From assembly GCF_001647545.1 (NCBI RefSeq), contig NZ_LSZH01000001.1, forward strand, positions 426,103-490,102: a stretch of 64,000 bases of DNA. The letters are read 5' to 3'. Under the pieces are notes generated by a model, which ran no database searches, was not told the origin of the DNA, and saw nothing but the letters and a program-made list of their open reading frames with translations. Origin of the DNA: Acinetobacter sp. SFB (GTDB lineage Bacteria; Pseudomonadota; Gammaproteobacteria; Pseudomonadales; Moraxellaceae). Positions 1 to 9,647 of this stretch are shown piece by piece (positions within the stretch are counted from its first letter, which is position 1; each line of letters opens with the position of its first letter). A program made the translations under genes and the position numbers.

Positions 1-1
1 A

Positions 2-1096
2 GGTGTATTCACCTCTGGCGGTACGCAATCGAACTTGATGGGTGTGCTACTTGCACGTGATGCCTGCATCTCGAAAAACTGGAAAGACGAAAACGGTAAT
101 CCTTGGTCTGTTCAGCGCGATGGTATTCCAGGCGATGCAATGCGTAATGTCAAAGTGATCTGTTCTGAAAATGCACATTTCTCTGTGCAAAAGAACATGG
201 CGATGATGGGCATGGGCTTTCAGTCTGTAGTCACTGTCCCGGTAAAGGACAATGCACAGATGGACGTTGCTGCTCTTGAAGCGACAATGGCTCGTCTGCA
301 AGCGGAAGGCAAAATCGTGGCTTGTGTGGTTGCGACCGCGGGTACCACCGATGCCGGTGCGATTGATCCATTAAAAGAAATCCGTGAAATCACCAACAAA
401 TATGGCGCGTGGATGCATATCGACGCAGCATGGGGTGGTGCGCTGATTTTATCGAATGACTATCGTTCGATGCTGGATGGAATCGAGTTATCTGATTCGA
501 TTACGCTCGATTTCCACAAGCACTATTTCCAAACCATTTCGTGCGGCGCGTTCTTGTTGAAAGATGAAGCCAACTACCGTTTCATGCATTATGAAGCAGA
601 GTACTTAAACTCGGCTTATGATGAAGAACACGGGGTGCCGAACTTGGTGTCTAAGTCACTCCAAACCACGCGTCGTTTTGATGCGTTGAAATTGTGGATG
701 ACGGTTGAGGCACTCGGTGAAGAGCTTTATGGTTCGATGATTGACCATGGCGTGAAGTTGACCCGTGAAGTGGCTGACTACATCAATGCCACGAACGGTT
801 TAGAGATGCTGGTTGATCCGCAGTTTGCGTCTGTATTGTTCCGTGTGATTCCGGCAGGCTATCCGGCAGAATTACTGGATACATTGAACCAGAACGTTGC
901 AGATGAATTGTTTGCACGTGGTGAAGCGAATATTGGTGTGACTAAAGTAGGTGATGTTCAGTCATTGAAGATGACCACTTTAAGTCCAGTTGCGACTTTA
1001 GATAACGTGAAAAACTTACTTGATCTGGTATTGGCTGAAGCTGATCGTATTAAAGGTTCAATCGCTGATGGTACATATGTGACTGCGCTTGATTAA
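2..1096 (+). CDS. ddc: L-2,4-diaminobutyrate decarboxylase, 3' part (5' end outside window)
   Basis: This is a PLP-dependent group II decarboxylase that converts L-2,4-diaminobutyrate to 1,3-diaminopropane in the cytoplasm. The reading frame is open from base 2, so the gene starts upstream of the window and about 365 residues are visible. It begins with the substrate/PLP loop [12 protein letters not shown], then HIDAAWGGA (the Asp that contacts the pyridine nitrogen) and DFHKHYFQT, whose Lys (codon 518-520) should carry PLP. The family is about 510 aa, so roughly 145 residues are missing at the N-terminus. In Acinetobacter this gene normally follows dat (diaminobutyrate aminotransferase), which would lie off the left edge. 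A glutamate or tyrosine decarboxylase is the alternative, but the F-H-K-H-Y context and the genus fit Ddc better. Confidence 0.85.
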   Translation, partial: GVFTSGGTQSNLMGVLLARDACISKNWKDENGNPWSVQRDGIPGDAMRNVKVICSENAHFSVQKNMAMMGMGFQSVVTVPVKDNAQMDVAALEATMARLQAEGKIVACVVATAGTTDAGAIDPLKEIREITNKYGAWMHIDAAWGGALILSNDYRSMLDGIELSDSITLDFHKHYFQTISCGAFLLKDEANYRFMHYEAEYLNSAYDEEHGVPNLVSKSLQTTRRFDALKLWMTVEALGEELYGSMIDHGVKLTREVADYINATNGLEMLVDPQFASVLFRVIPAGYPAELLDTLNQNVADELFARGEANIGVTKVGDVQSLKMTTLSPVATLDNVKNLLDLVLAEADRIKGSIADGTYVTALD

Positions 1097-1110
1097 TGAG
1101 TTTTTTCAAA

Positions 1111-1139
1111 AAAAGGGAGATCAATAGATCTCCTTTTTT
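1111..1139 (+). terminator. rho-independent terminator after ddc
   Basis: A 7-bp perfect stem (GGAGATC/GATCTCC, 1116-1122 and 1127-1133) with an AATA loop is followed by a T run. The A run in front makes it potentially bidirectional. Confidence 0.85.
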
Positions 1140-1258
1140 ATACTTGAAAATAGTAGAGAAGATATGCGTTTAGTGCATAAATACATACCTTTTTAGTCCT
1201 TGATCTTCTTATCTGCAGTTTCTAAAGTAGGAAAGATAAGAGAAAAAGGAAGTATCAC

Positions 1259-2629
1259 ATGGAGAAGGTTGAACAAGGAAAGTCGTTAATAAAAGAGGTG
1301 ATCGATCAGAAAATATCGCCTTATCAATGGATGGTCATTTTACTCTGTTTCACTATTGCTTTATTTGATGGTTTTGATACGCAGGCGATCGCATTTACAG
1401 CACCAGCCTTGTTAGAGCATTTTAATTTACAACCGGGCGCATTAGCCCCCATTCTGACTGCCGGAATTGTTGGAATGACAGTCGGCGCTATGTTATTAGG
1501 GCTGTTGGGCGATAAATTAGGGCGCAGAAAAACCTTACTGTTTTGCACAGCCATTTTTTCTAGTGCTACGCTTCTCACGGCTTTTGTAAGCAATGTTGAA
1601 CAAATATTTATATTGAGAGTAATTGCCGGTTTAGGCATGGGAGGCGCAACACCTGTATTGTTGGCACTCGCTGCAGAATATTCACCGCAACGCTTTAAAG
1701 GCACAGTAACTACAGGCGTTTTATTGGCTTTACCTGCAGGAGCAATGTTTGGCGGGCTACTGGCGGCGAAAATGTTACCGGTGGTAGGGTGGCAGGGAAT
1801 TTATATTATTGGGGGAGCTTTGCCCCTTGTTTTACTGATTGTGTTGTATTTTGTTTTACCTGAATCTTTAGAATATATGGCACAAAAAAACAGTGTCTCT
1901 AATGTTGCTACTATACAAAAAATTCTGAATAAAATTTCTCCTAAAGCTGTCTCATTCACACAGGCAGACCTGATCACAGCCAGTCTGGCAGATCAAAACC
2001 AAGCAAAGTTAAGTGTCCTGTTTCAGAATGGATTAGCGCGTACCACAGCTGGCGTATGGGGAACCTATTTCTTTAACTGGATCGCTTGGTTCATGTTGTT
2101 ATCATGGTTACCTACTATTTTAAAACAGGCAGGCTTGGCACCTGAACAAGCGCCTTATGCTTCCGTTACAGTAAATGCAGCCTTTATTATTTTTGCTATT
2201 CCTTTGGCGTATTGGTTACCTAAATTAAATACAGCCAAAATATTAACTTTTATGCTGGTCACAGGAATGGCTGTGGTCATAGGGCTAGGATTACTCATCG
2301 AAACGCAGCAATGGGGCTATATTTTTGCACTGATTGCCTTGGCTGGATTTGGTATTGGAGGCCAGCAACTTGCATTGAATTATTTGGTGGTTGCCGCATA
2401 TCCAACCGAAGTTCGAGCGACAGCGACAGGGTGGGCCATTGGTATGGGCCGGATGGGAGCAATTATTGGTTCAGCCATTGGCGGGATTGTTTTAACCAGC
2501 TATGGCGTGACAGGTTATTTTTATGCATTGGGTGTTCCTTTAATTATCGCATTATGCTGTGTTTTCTTAATTAAGTATCAAATGCCACTTCAAAAGGGTC
2601 AAACTGATTTTGCAGAAATTTCCCACTAG
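1259..2629 (+). CDS. MFS transporter, aromatic acid:H+ symporter (AAHS) type
   Basis: This 456-aa integral membrane protein has about 12 hydrophobic segments. The N-terminal helix carries FDGFDTQAIAF, the DGxD-type motif typical of AAHS transporters such as BenK, PcaK and MhpT. The loop 2-3 motif GLLGDKLGRRKTL is the MFS signature. It probably imports an aromatic or related carboxylate with protons. The ATG at 1259 has an AAGGA box just upstream (1246-1250). No catabolic genes adjoin it, so the substrate cannot be assigned, and it appears to be a single transcription unit. MFS and AAHS membership is clear; substrate is not. Confidence 0.85.
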   Translation: MEKVEQGKSLIKEVIDQKISPYQWMVILLCFTIALFDGFDTQAIAFTAPALLEHFNLQPGALAPILTAGIVGMTVGAMLLGLLGDKLGRRKTLLFCTAIFSSATLLTAFVSNVEQIFILRVIAGLGMGGATPVLLALAAEYSPQRFKGTVTTGVLLALPAGAMFGGLLAAKMLPVVGWQGIYIIGGALPLVLLIVLYFVLPESLEYMAQKNSVSNVATIQKILNKISPKAVSFTQADLITASLADQNQAKLSVLFQNGLARTTAGVWGTYFFNWIAWFMLLSWLPTILKQAGLAPEQAPYASVTVNAAFIIFAIPLAYWLPKLNTAKILTFMLVTGMAVVIGLGLLIETQQWGYIFALIALAGFGIGGQQLALNYLVVAAYPTEVRATATGWAIGMGRMGAIIGSAIGGIVLTSYGVTGYFYALGVPLIIALCCVFLIKYQMPLQKGQTDFAEISH

Positions 2630-2663
2630 GCATGAGGCGAAATTAAAATATTTAGTTCAAGTT

Positions 2664-2687
2664 AATGAGGTCAGATCTGGCCTCATT
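2664..2687. terminator. 12-bp hairpin after the MFS gene
   Basis: AATGAGGTCAGA is followed directly by TCTGGCCTCATT, an inverted repeat with one G-U pair. It has no strong T run on either side. It lies between the MFS gene and the decayed minus-strand gene and may terminate either. Confidence 0.45.
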
Positions 2688-2725
2688 GACTATATAGCCT
2701 ATTTTTTTAAGCTAAAAATAGCGTG

Positions 2726-3050
2726 CTAAAACCCATCGTTCTCACAATTTTCAGATATATACGCGAACTACAATCCACAGGGGAATATGCTTTTATTGAT
2801 GAATCAAGCAGTAAATTTCAGGTTTCTGAGTTTCAGCGATAGGTGGATTTTCCTCAAAAATTTTTAAGTTAAAGTCATATGCATTTTCAAGCGGTAAGTC
2901 TTTGTCATAATTACGGCAAGTTGGGGCAAAATTTATTTTTGAATATATGACAAAGTAATGTTCTCGGAGATTTCAATTAACTGGATTTGGGATTACAAAA
3001 AATAGAACAGGGATACAATGTTAAGATGAGGGAGTTAAAAAAGTCGTCAT
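2726..3050 (-). pseudogene. decayed gene, unknown protein
   Basis: Reading the minus strand from an ATG at 3050 gives protein-like text interrupted by stops: VLFFVIPNPVN, stop, NLREHYFVIYSKINFAPTCR, then NYDKDLPLENAYDFNLKIFE and EENPPIAETQKPEIYCLIHQ, stop. After a frame change it ends YISENCENDGF-stop at 2726. The amphipathic, codon-like text across about 300 bases, broken by several stops and a frameshift, suggests a recently inactivated small gene. I do not recognise the family. The plus-strand frame 2723-2842 (39 codons) is the shadow alternative. Confidence 0.5.
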
Positions 3051-3387
3051 GGTTTGATTTAGGCAGGATCTATGCAGCAGCAATCGACTAAGGTTCTGGT
3101 GTTATTCAAAGAGGTTTTCTTAGACTTCTTCTTTGGCAGTAAAAATTTAATCAGAGACTATTTGTAAGTTCAAAAAATAAAATAGATATGAAGCAAATTG
3201 ATAAAAATGATGAGACGCACAAAGCAAATGATTAAATAACAAGCAATGCGTTTTAATGATGGTAAATGAATTATTACAATTATAGTGAGGTGGGAATAAT
3301 AAATTAATCAGATTAAATGTAATGTTAATTACTGATTTATATAAATTTATAATTATAAAAAAACTGCTATTTCAATTATCATTAAAA
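3051..3387. other. AT-rich intergenic stretch upstream of the Pho box
   Basis: I see no convincing gene here. A 31-codon frame at 3072-3167 lacks a clear ribosome binding site. The remainder is very AT-rich leader and promoter DNA for pstS. Confidence 0.5.
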
Positions 3388-3424
3388 CGTCACATAGCTG
3401 TAACTTCTTTGTCATATTATAAAA
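3388..3424 (+). promoter_or_regulatory. Pho box and -10 region of pstS
   Basis: CTGTAACTTCTTTGTCAT at 3398-3415 matches the two-repeat Pho box pattern CTGTCAT-4nt-CTGTCAT. A further half-site, CGTCACA, lies 11 bp upstream (3389-3395), so three 11-bp-phased units are visible. The AT-rich -10-like sequence TATTATAAAA follows at 3415-3424, the expected placement where PhoB replaces -35 recognition. It implies PhoB activation of pstS under phosphate limitation. Confidence 0.75.
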
Positions 3425-3507
3425 TCACAATGCAGTTATCGAAAAAGTACAAAACTTTATAAAAAAGTAGCGTACTTCAAAATTGCATCTAATGAAGAGA
3501 GAAAAGA

Positions 3508-4533
3508 ATGCGCTTAAATTACATCGCACTTGCTTTAGCAGTTTCAGGGGCAGCTGTAGCAACAACAGCAAATGCAGCTCGTGACACCATCCAAATCGCT
3601 GGTTCTTCAACTGTTCTACCTTACGCAAGTATTGTAGCAGAAGAATTTGGTAACACTTTTCCGCAATTCAAAACACCGGTTGTCGGTTCAGGTGGTACAT
3701 CTGGCGGTTTGAAGCAATTCTGTCAAGGCGTGGGTGACAACACCATCGACATCGCCAATGCTTCTCGTAAAATTAAAGATTCTGAATTAGCAGCATGTAA
3801 AAGTGCTGGCGTGAATCAAGTGATTGAAGTTAAAGTCGGTTATGACGGGATTGTATTTGCGTCTAATTCAAAGAAAGCCTCTTTTAAATTACGCCCACAA
3901 CATGTATTTGCAGCGCTTGCAGCAGAATTACCTTCAAATGGTAAACTGGTTGCAAATCCGTATACACGTTGGAATCAAATTGACAAATCACTTCCAAATG
4001 AACCGATTACATTGGTCATTCCAGCATCTAACCACGGTACACGTGAAGTGTTCCAGGAAAAAATGGTTGAAGCAGGTTGTGAATCTTACGCATATTTCAA
4101 AAATTTAGATAAAGATGCACAGAAGAAAGCATGTTCTACTTTCCGTAAAGATGGCAAAGTGATTGAAATCGCAGGTGACTATACTGAAACACTGGCACGT
4201 TTAAAAACTTCGCCAAGTGCCGTAGGTGTATTTGGTCTAGGTTTCTATGATCAAAACCGTGACAAATTACGTGTAGCGACAGTGAACAATGTGGCTCCCT
4301 CAGAAAAAACGATTCTGAATGGTTCTTATCCAGTATCACGTCCATTGTACTTCTACGTGAAAGGTGAGCACCTTAAATCAATCAAAGGTTTACAACAATA
4401 TTCTGAATACTTCTTAAGTAAGAAAGTTTCAGGTAAAGGTTCCAAGCTGGAAAAAGCTGGTCTGATTTCTATGTCTGATAAAGAACGCGCAAACACTCTT
4501 GCAGCTTTGAAAGCTGGTAAAGCGGTTAAGTAA
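3508..4533 (+). CDS. pstS: phosphate ABC transporter, periplasmic phosphate-binding protein
   Basis: PstS captures inorganic phosphate in the periplasm and delivers it to PstCA. The 341-aa product starts with a signal peptide (cleavage expected after ANA, about residue 23). The phosphate-binding loop AGSSTVLPYA lies at 31-40, followed by GSGGTSGGLKQFCQG (60-74), the Ser/Gly-rich phosphate loop, and DIANASRKIK. This is the SphX/PstS type common in Pseudomonas and Acinetobacter rather than the E. coli subtype. A Pho box lies about 95 bp upstream. A strong terminator separates it from pstC, so it is probably made in excess over the membrane components. Confidence 0.93.
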   Translation: MRLNYIALALAVSGAAVATTANAARDTIQIAGSSTVLPYASIVAEEFGNTFPQFKTPVVGSGGTSGGLKQFCQGVGDNTIDIANASRKIKDSELAACKSAGVNQVIEVKVGYDGIVFASNSKKASFKLRPQHVFAALAAELPSNGKLVANPYTRWNQIDKSLPNEPITLVIPASNHGTREVFQEKMVEAGCESYAYFKNLDKDAQKKACSTFRKDGKVIEIAGDYTETLARLKTSPSAVGVFGLGFYDQNRDKLRVATVNNVAPSEKTILNGSYPVSRPLYFYVKGEHLKSIKGLQQYSEYFLSKKVSGKGSKLEKAGLISMSDKERANTLAALKAGKAVK

Positions 4534-4545
4534 TTAGGATGAACG

Positions 4546-4582
4546 AGCTGATGCTAGATAATTTTTAGCATCAGCTTTTTTG
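4546..4582 (+). terminator. intra-operon terminator between pstS and pstC
   Basis: An 11-bp perfect stem, AGCTGATGCTA (4546-4556) with TAGCATCAGCT (4566-4576), is followed by a T run. Its position allows partial read-through, giving more PstS than PstCAB. Confidence 0.85.
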
Positions 4583-4633
4583 CAAAGACAAGGTTTTTCA
4601 AAGCATGAAAATTGAAAAAATGCCGGAGAATAC

Positions 4634-6013
4634 ATGAATCTGCTACTTATAGGTGTGTTATTGGCATTGATTGCCGTAGCCTATCAAATCGGGTTATCTA
4701 AAAGCCGTAGCCTAGCAGGTAAGGGAAATAACTCAGCGAAGCTGCACTCTCGTCCTGGATATTATGGTGCGTTGGTGGCTTTATGGTGTGGTATCCCTGC
4801 TTTTTTAATTTTACTGGTTTGGAATATTGTCGAACCGAGTATTTTGCGACATGTGATTTTAGATAATGTCCCTGCAAATATTGCAGCAACATTAGATCGA
4901 TCTGGCATGGAAGTTGTAATTGACCGTGTTCAAGCGATTGCCTCTGGTTTTGGCGTGAGTGATCAAGCGGCCGCCTATGAAATCGCAGCAGCACAACAGT
5001 TATCAAGAATTGAAACGATAAGCTCTTTTGCCAAATTGGCAGTGGTAATCTGTGCCGCACTAGCAGGGCTGGTTTTGGCAAAAAAACGTGTAGCCCAACA
5101 ATTTCGTGCACGTAATCAGGTCGAAAAAACCATTAATATCGCTTTAGCCTTATGTTCTGGTGTGGCTATTTTAACCACCATCGGTATTGTGATGTCGATG
5201 TTTAGTGAAGCCATGCGCTTCTTTCACTTCGTCAGTCCACTCGATTTCTTCTTTGGAACTGAATGGAACCCCGGTTTTAGTACATCAGGAAATGCGGAAG
5301 GTAGTTATGGCTTGTTGCCGCTGCTTTGGGGCACGCTGATGGTTAGTGGTATTGCTTTATTAGTGGCAGTACCAGTCGGTTTGATGATTGCAATTTATTT
5401 AGCTGAATACGCATCATCAGGCTTTCGCTCTTGGGCAAAACCCGCGATTGAAGTTTTAGCCGGTATTCCGACCATTGTGTACGGTGTGTTTGCACTGATG
5501 ATTATTGGCCCATTCTTTAAAATGCTTGGAGCAAGCGTGGGGCTGGAAATCAATGCCACCAGTGCCTTAACTGCAGGTTTCGTGATGGGGATTATGATTA
5601 TCCCGTTTGTATCTTCACTCTCAGATGACATTATTACTCAGGTGCCTCGATCGTTACGTGATGGCTCTTTAGGACTCGGTGCAACCAAGTCGGAGACCAT
5701 TCGTCAGGTGGTGTTGCCTGCAGCCTTGCCGGGTATTATTGGCGCATTTTTACTTGCGGCATCTCGTGCGATTGGTGAGACCATGATTGTGGTTCTAGCC
5801 GCAGGGAATAGTCCATTACTGCATGCCAATCCACTCGAAGCGATTTCCACCGTGACCATTACTATTGTCAATCAACTTACAGGTGATACTGACTTTGCCA
5901 GTCCACAAGCATTGGTAGCATTTGCTTTGGGATTAACCTTATTTGTGATTACTTTAGGTCTGAACATTGTTGCACTGTTTATTGTGCGTAAATATCGCGA
6001 GCAATACGAATGA
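4634..6013 (+). CDS. pstC: phosphate ABC transporter permease PstC
   Basis: PstC is one of the two inner-membrane permease subunits of the high-affinity phosphate importer. At 459 aa it is much longer than the E. coli protein (about 319). The extra length is an N-terminal region with two membrane segments flanking a roughly 60-residue segment likely in the periplasm. The binding-protein-dependent transport domain occupies the C-terminal half, with the EAA-type cytoplasmic loop near LGATKSETIRQVVLPAALPG. A GGAG box at 4625 precedes the ATG. The stop overlaps the pstA start (ATGA), so the two are translationally coupled. Confidence 0.93.
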   Translation: MNLLLIGVLLALIAVAYQIGLSKSRSLAGKGNNSAKLHSRPGYYGALVALWCGIPAFLILLVWNIVEPSILRHVILDNVPANIAATLDRSGMEVVIDRVQAIASGFGVSDQAAAYEIAAAQQLSRIETISSFAKLAVVICAALAGLVLAKKRVAQQFRARNQVEKTINIALALCSGVAILTTIGIVMSMFSEAMRFFHFVSPLDFFFGTEWNPGFSTSGNAEGSYGLLPLLWGTLMVSGIALLVAVPVGLMIAIYLAEYASSGFRSWAKPAIEVLAGIPTIVYGVFALMIIGPFFKMLGASVGLEINATSALTAGFVMGIMIIPFVSSLSDDIITQVPRSLRDGSLGLGATKSETIRQVVLPAALPGIIGAFLLAASRAIGETMIVVLAAGNSPLLHANPLEAISTVTITIVNQLTGDTDFASPQALVAFALGLTLFVITLGLNIVALFIVRKYREQYE

Positions 6014-7401
6014 GTACTTCTAATACACCTTCCATGGATCAGGCAAGTGATCCCCGCATTGCCGCTGAATTACGCGAAAAACGTAAACAAAGAATTAGTA
6101 ATACTTTAGCCAAGCGTCATCGCAAAGAAAAAATGTTTCGGGTGTTTGGCTTCTCTGCCGTTATCACCGGTCTGTTCTTTGTGGTACTGCTATTCGGAAG
6201 TATTCTGGCAAAAGGCTTACCCGCATTTTGGCAAAGCAGCATGACTGTTCCGGTCTATTTTGATCCGAATATCATTAATGCGGGCGCAAAACCCACCCAA
6301 AAAGAGGGCGAATCTCCTGCGCATTTTCAGGAGCGCTATATTGCCTGGCAAACTGAAATGGGAATGGTCGACTGGGATGCTTTAATCGTCAATGGATTAA
6401 TTGCCAAAGATCCAAGTATTGCGTCTAAACGCGATGATCTTGGAAGCCTGTATACCAGTTCAGAAGCCTACCGTTTGCGTGATTTGGTGCTTGCAGATCC
6501 AGCCTTGATTGGTCAGAAGAAAGACTTAAATATTTTGGCCGATGCCAATGTCGATGTATGGTTAGCAGGAAATATTGACCGTTCATTGCCTGATGATCAG
6601 CAGCAATTAAGTCCGGAAGTTCGCCAGTTAGCCGATGATTTAAAAGCCAAAGGTGTGATTGAAAATACCTTTAATACCAATATCTTTACCAATCCAGACT
6701 CGCGTAGCTCTCCAGCAACATCTGGTTTAGCTGGCGCAATCATGGGCTCGCTGTTCATGATGCTGATTGTAATTTTTATCTCGATTCCAATCGGCGTAGC
6801 ATCTGCTATTTATCTGGAAGAATTTGCCCCTAAAAACTTCATTACCGATGTCGTGGAAGTGAATATCAATAACCTTGCAGCAGTACCATCGATTGTCTTT
6901 GGTTTGCTTGGTGCTGCCATTTTTATTGGCTGGATGCATTTGCCGATTTCTGCACCTTTGGTCGGTGGTCTGGTACTTAGTTTAATGACTCTCCCAACCG
7001 TGATTATTACCACACGTGCATCGCTTAAAGCTGTACCACCATCCATTCGTCAGGCGGCATTGGGCTTGGGAGCTTCCCGTGTGCAAACTGTATTTCACCA
7101 TGTTCTACCGCTTGCGATTCCCGGAATTTTAACGGGTGCCATTATTGGGGTTGCTCAGGCATTAGGTGAAACAGCGCCATTACTCCTGATTGGTATGAGT
7201 GCTTTTGTGGCGAGTGTTCCGGCTACACCATTAGATCAATCGACTGCTTTACCGGTACAAATTTTCTTATGGCAGGGCAATGAATTACGTAACTTCTTCG
7301 AAGGACGTACCGCTGCTGCAATTATTGTCTTACTTGCACTGATGGTCGGCTTAAATAGTCTGGCAATCTGGTTACGTAAGAAATTTGAAGTGCGCTGGTA
7401 A
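6010..7401 (+). CDS. pstA: phosphate ABC transporter permease PstA
   Basis: PstA is the partner permease of PstC. It has 463 aa against about 296 in E. coli. A hydrophilic segment of about 150 residues (roughly 75-230) follows the first membrane helix and is likely periplasmic. The transport domain follows, with the EAA-like loop LGLGASRVQTVFHHVLPLAI. The gene starts inside the pstC stop codon and ends 12 bases before pstB, so it sits in the middle of a tight operon. The long loop is a known feature of the Pseudomonas/Acinetobacter PstA type, as far as I recall; its role is not evident from sequence. Confidence 0.92.
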   Translation: MSTSNTPSMDQASDPRIAAELREKRKQRISNTLAKRHRKEKMFRVFGFSAVITGLFFVVLLFGSILAKGLPAFWQSSMTVPVYFDPNIINAGAKPTQKEGESPAHFQERYIAWQTEMGMVDWDALIVNGLIAKDPSIASKRDDLGSLYTSSEAYRLRDLVLADPALIGQKKDLNILADANVDVWLAGNIDRSLPDDQQQLSPEVRQLADDLKAKGVIENTFNTNIFTNPDSRSSPATSGLAGAIMGSLFMMLIVIFISIPIGVASAIYLEEFAPKNFITDVVEVNINNLAAVPSIVFGLLGAAIFIGWMHLPISAPLVGGLVLSLMTLPTVIITTRASLKAVPPSIRQAALGLGASRVQTVFHHVLPLAIPGILTGAIIGVAQALGETAPLLLIGMSAFVASVPATPLDQSTALPVQIFLWQGNELRNFFEGRTAAAIIVLLALMVGLNSLAIWLRKKFEVRW

Positions 7402-7413
7402 GAGGAACAATAT

Positions 7414-8340
7414 ATGAATACTGTAACAGCGATGTCAAAAACAAATTCCTTAGAACAGGATCAAACCGTGAACCAAGATCAGAAGCAATTTACCTCTAAC
7501 GAAGTAGATAAAAAACATCAAGGGACTTCATTTGTTTCTCAATTTGATACCCATCCTTCGGCTAAAAAAGAAAATCAAACAGCCAGTGTGAAAATAAGTA
7601 CTTCGGATGTGCATGTTTACTATGGCGAGGCAGAAGCGATTAAGGGTATTGATTTAAATATCTACGAAAATGAAGTGATTGCCTTTATTGGGCCGTCTGG
7701 TTGCGGTAAATCGACTTTTCTACGCACGTTAAACCGTATGAACGACACGATTGATTCATGTCGTGTGGCGGGTAAAGTAATGCTGGATAATCAGGATATT
7801 TATGATCCAAATCTAGATGTCGTATTACTGCGTGCGCAAGTGGGTATGGTGTTTCAGAAACCCAATCCTTTCCCGAAATCAATTTTTGATAATGTGGCTT
7901 ATGGTCCAAAACTGCATGGTTTGGCACGTGACAAATATGACCTTGAAGAAATTGTTGAAAATAGCCTGCATAAAGCTGGTCTTTGGGATGAAGTCAAAGA
8001 TCGTTTAAACCAGCCGGGAACCGGTCTTTCCGGTGGTCAGCAACAGCGTTTATGTATTGCACGTACTATCGCCGTGAGTCCGGAAGTGATTTTGATGGAT
8101 GAACCATGTTCAGCACTGGATCCAATTGCTACGGCAAAAATTGAAGAACTCATTTCAGAGCTTTCAACCCAATATACCATTGCGATTGTGACACACTCAA
8201 TGCAACAGGCTGCGCGTGTTTCTGACCGTACAGCATACTTTCACTTAGGTGATTTGATTGAAGTCAATGCAACTGAAAAAGTATTTACCCAGCCGGATCA
8301 TCAATTGACTGAAGCATATATTACCGGTCGTTTTGGTTAA
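7414..8340 (+). CDS. pstB: phosphate ABC transporter ATP-binding protein PstB
   Basis: PstB is the ATPase that drives phosphate import through PstCA (EC 7.3.2.1). The Walker A motif GPSGCGKST is at residues 93-101, the ABC signature LSGGQQQR at 205-212 and Walker B VILMDE at 225-230. At 308 aa it carries about 60 extra N-terminal residues, polar and Gln/Lys-rich, before the conserved domain, compared with 257 aa in E. coli. An AGAGGA box precedes the ATG. A terminator follows directly, so phoU, usually next in enterobacteria, is not part of this operon. Confidence 0.94.
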   Translation: MNTVTAMSKTNSLEQDQTVNQDQKQFTSNEVDKKHQGTSFVSQFDTHPSAKKENQTASVKISTSDVHVYYGEAEAIKGIDLNIYENEVIAFIGPSGCGKSTFLRTLNRMNDTIDSCRVAGKVMLDNQDIYDPNLDVVLLRAQVGMVFQKPNPFPKSIFDNVAYGPKLHGLARDKYDLEEIVENSLHKAGLWDEVKDRLNQPGTGLSGGQQQRLCIARTIAVSPEVILMDEPCSALDPIATAKIEELISELSTQYTIAIVTHSMQQAARVSDRTAYFHLGDLIEVNATEKVFTQPDHQLTEAYITGRFG

Positions 8341-8355
8341 TGAAATGACAGTATT

Positions 8356-8382
8356 AAAAAGAGCCGGAAGGCTCTTTTTTGT
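8356..8382 (+). terminator. terminator of the pst operon
   Basis: AAAAAGAGCC (8356-8365), a GGAA loop and GGCTCTTTTT form a 10-bp perfect stem ending in a T run. Confidence 0.9.
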
Positions 8383-8630
8383 TTAATCTTCAAATATTTT
8401 TATCTTGAGAAGACATGCGACCTATCCAAATGACATAATTTAACCTTTATTTATATTGGGTTATTATGTTTAGGCATCTGTTTTATGCTGAGAAAATGAC
8501 TAAATTTAGTAAGCATTTAAAGTGTAAAGAATCTATGTAATGAGATGGTTAATAAAATTCATATTGAATTTTCAATGGATTGGCCTCATGTTAAAGATAA
8601 CTGCACATACAATTAGAGAAATCATTTTCT

Positions 8631-9593
8631 ATGCTATTCCATACTCCGAAACTACCCGCAGAAATTCGAATCAGCCATTTAAATGCGCGCCTAAACGAAC
8701 AACGTAAAAAAGTTGCGCATACCACAGCATCTAAATTTGAACTTTTGCAACTCACTCAACAGCTTTCAAAGGAAGCGCGTTTACGTAAAAAGAATAATCA
8801 AAAAATTTATGTCCTCGATTTTAAAGGTGATACGGCTGCATCTGCGGTAGAAAGTTTACGTGAAGAAATCACCCTGATTTTAGCGACTGCTAAAGCGGGG
8901 CATGATCGTGTGGTGGTGCGTTTAGAAAGTCCGGGTGGTATGGTGCATGGCTATGGTCTGGCTGCTGCACAGCTGGTGCGTCTGCGTGATGCCGGTTTTA
9001 ACCTGACGATTTGTGTTGATAAGGTTGCGGCAAGTGGCGGTTATATGATGGCATGTATTGCCAATGAAATTGTTTCTGCGCCGTTTGCTGTCGTGGGTTC
9101 AATTGGTGTGGTTGCTCAAGTGCCTAACTTTAATCGCCTGTTAAAAGAAAAGCATATCGATTTCGAGCTTTATACCGCAGGTGAATTTAAACGTACTGTA
9201 ACCATGTTTGGCGAAAATACCGCTGAAGGTAAAGCCAAATTTGAAGAAGAGTTGCAACAAACGCACGAGTTATTCAAGCACTTTGTGGAAAAATATCGTC
9301 CACAACTGAATGTTGAAAAAGTTGCAACAGGTGAACATTGGTACGGGAAGGATGCACTAGCATTAAACTTGGTGGATAAACTGCAAACTTCAGATGAATA
9401 TCTGCTGGGTTTATTGGCTCAGCATGATGTGTATGTGATTGATACCCGTCGTAAACCAACGTTGGGTGAAAAACTGGGCTTACAGGCCGCTCAAATGGCA
9501 GATGGTCTAGTGCCAGCAGTAGTGAATAAAGTGATGGAAACTTTGTCAAAAGCGAGTGCGAATGTCATTCAACTGCGTGATCCTAAGCTTTAA
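8631..9593 (+). CDS. sohB: SohB-like S49 family serine peptidase
   Basis: This peptidase of the S49 (SppA/SohB) family has 320 aa. The expected catalytic Ser135 lies in DKVAASGGYMMA and the Lys187 in AGEFKRTVTMFGENT, giving the Ser-Lys dyad. E. coli SohB has an N-terminal membrane anchor. Here the first 55 residues are charged and show no hydrophobic helix, so the protein may be cytoplasmic or peripherally membrane-bound. An in-frame stop at 8598 limits upstream extension. The ribosome binding site (AGAGA at 8615) is modest. It is transcribed alone and followed by a terminator. Confidence 0.85.
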   Translation: MLFHTPKLPAEIRISHLNARLNEQRKKVAHTTASKFELLQLTQQLSKEARLRKKNNQKIYVLDFKGDTAASAVESLREEITLILATAKAGHDRVVVRLESPGGMVHGYGLAAAQLVRLRDAGFNLTICVDKVAASGGYMMACIANEIVSAPFAVVGSIGVVAQVPNFNRLLKEKHIDFELYTAGEFKRTVTMFGENTAEGKAKFEEELQQTHELFKHFVEKYRPQLNVEKVATGEHWYGKDALALNLVDKLQTSDEYLLGLLAQHDVYVIDTRRKPTLGEKLGLQAAQMADGLVPAVVNKVMETLSKASANVIQLRDPKL

Positions 9594-9615
9594 TTTAAAA
9601 TGATCTTCTGATTTT

Positions 9616-9647
9616 AAAATTGCGTTCTAATGAGCGCAATTTTTTTG
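9616..9647 (+). terminator. terminator after sohB
   Basis: AAAATTGCG (9616-9624) pairs with CGCAATTTT (9635-9643), followed by a T run. Confidence 0.8.

Noticed and set aside
3072..3167. 31-codon frame MQQQSTKVLVLFKEVF… upstream of pstS
   Set aside because: It reads like protein but has no clear ribosome site and no recognised family, and it lies in an AT-rich promoter region. Not enough to call a gene.
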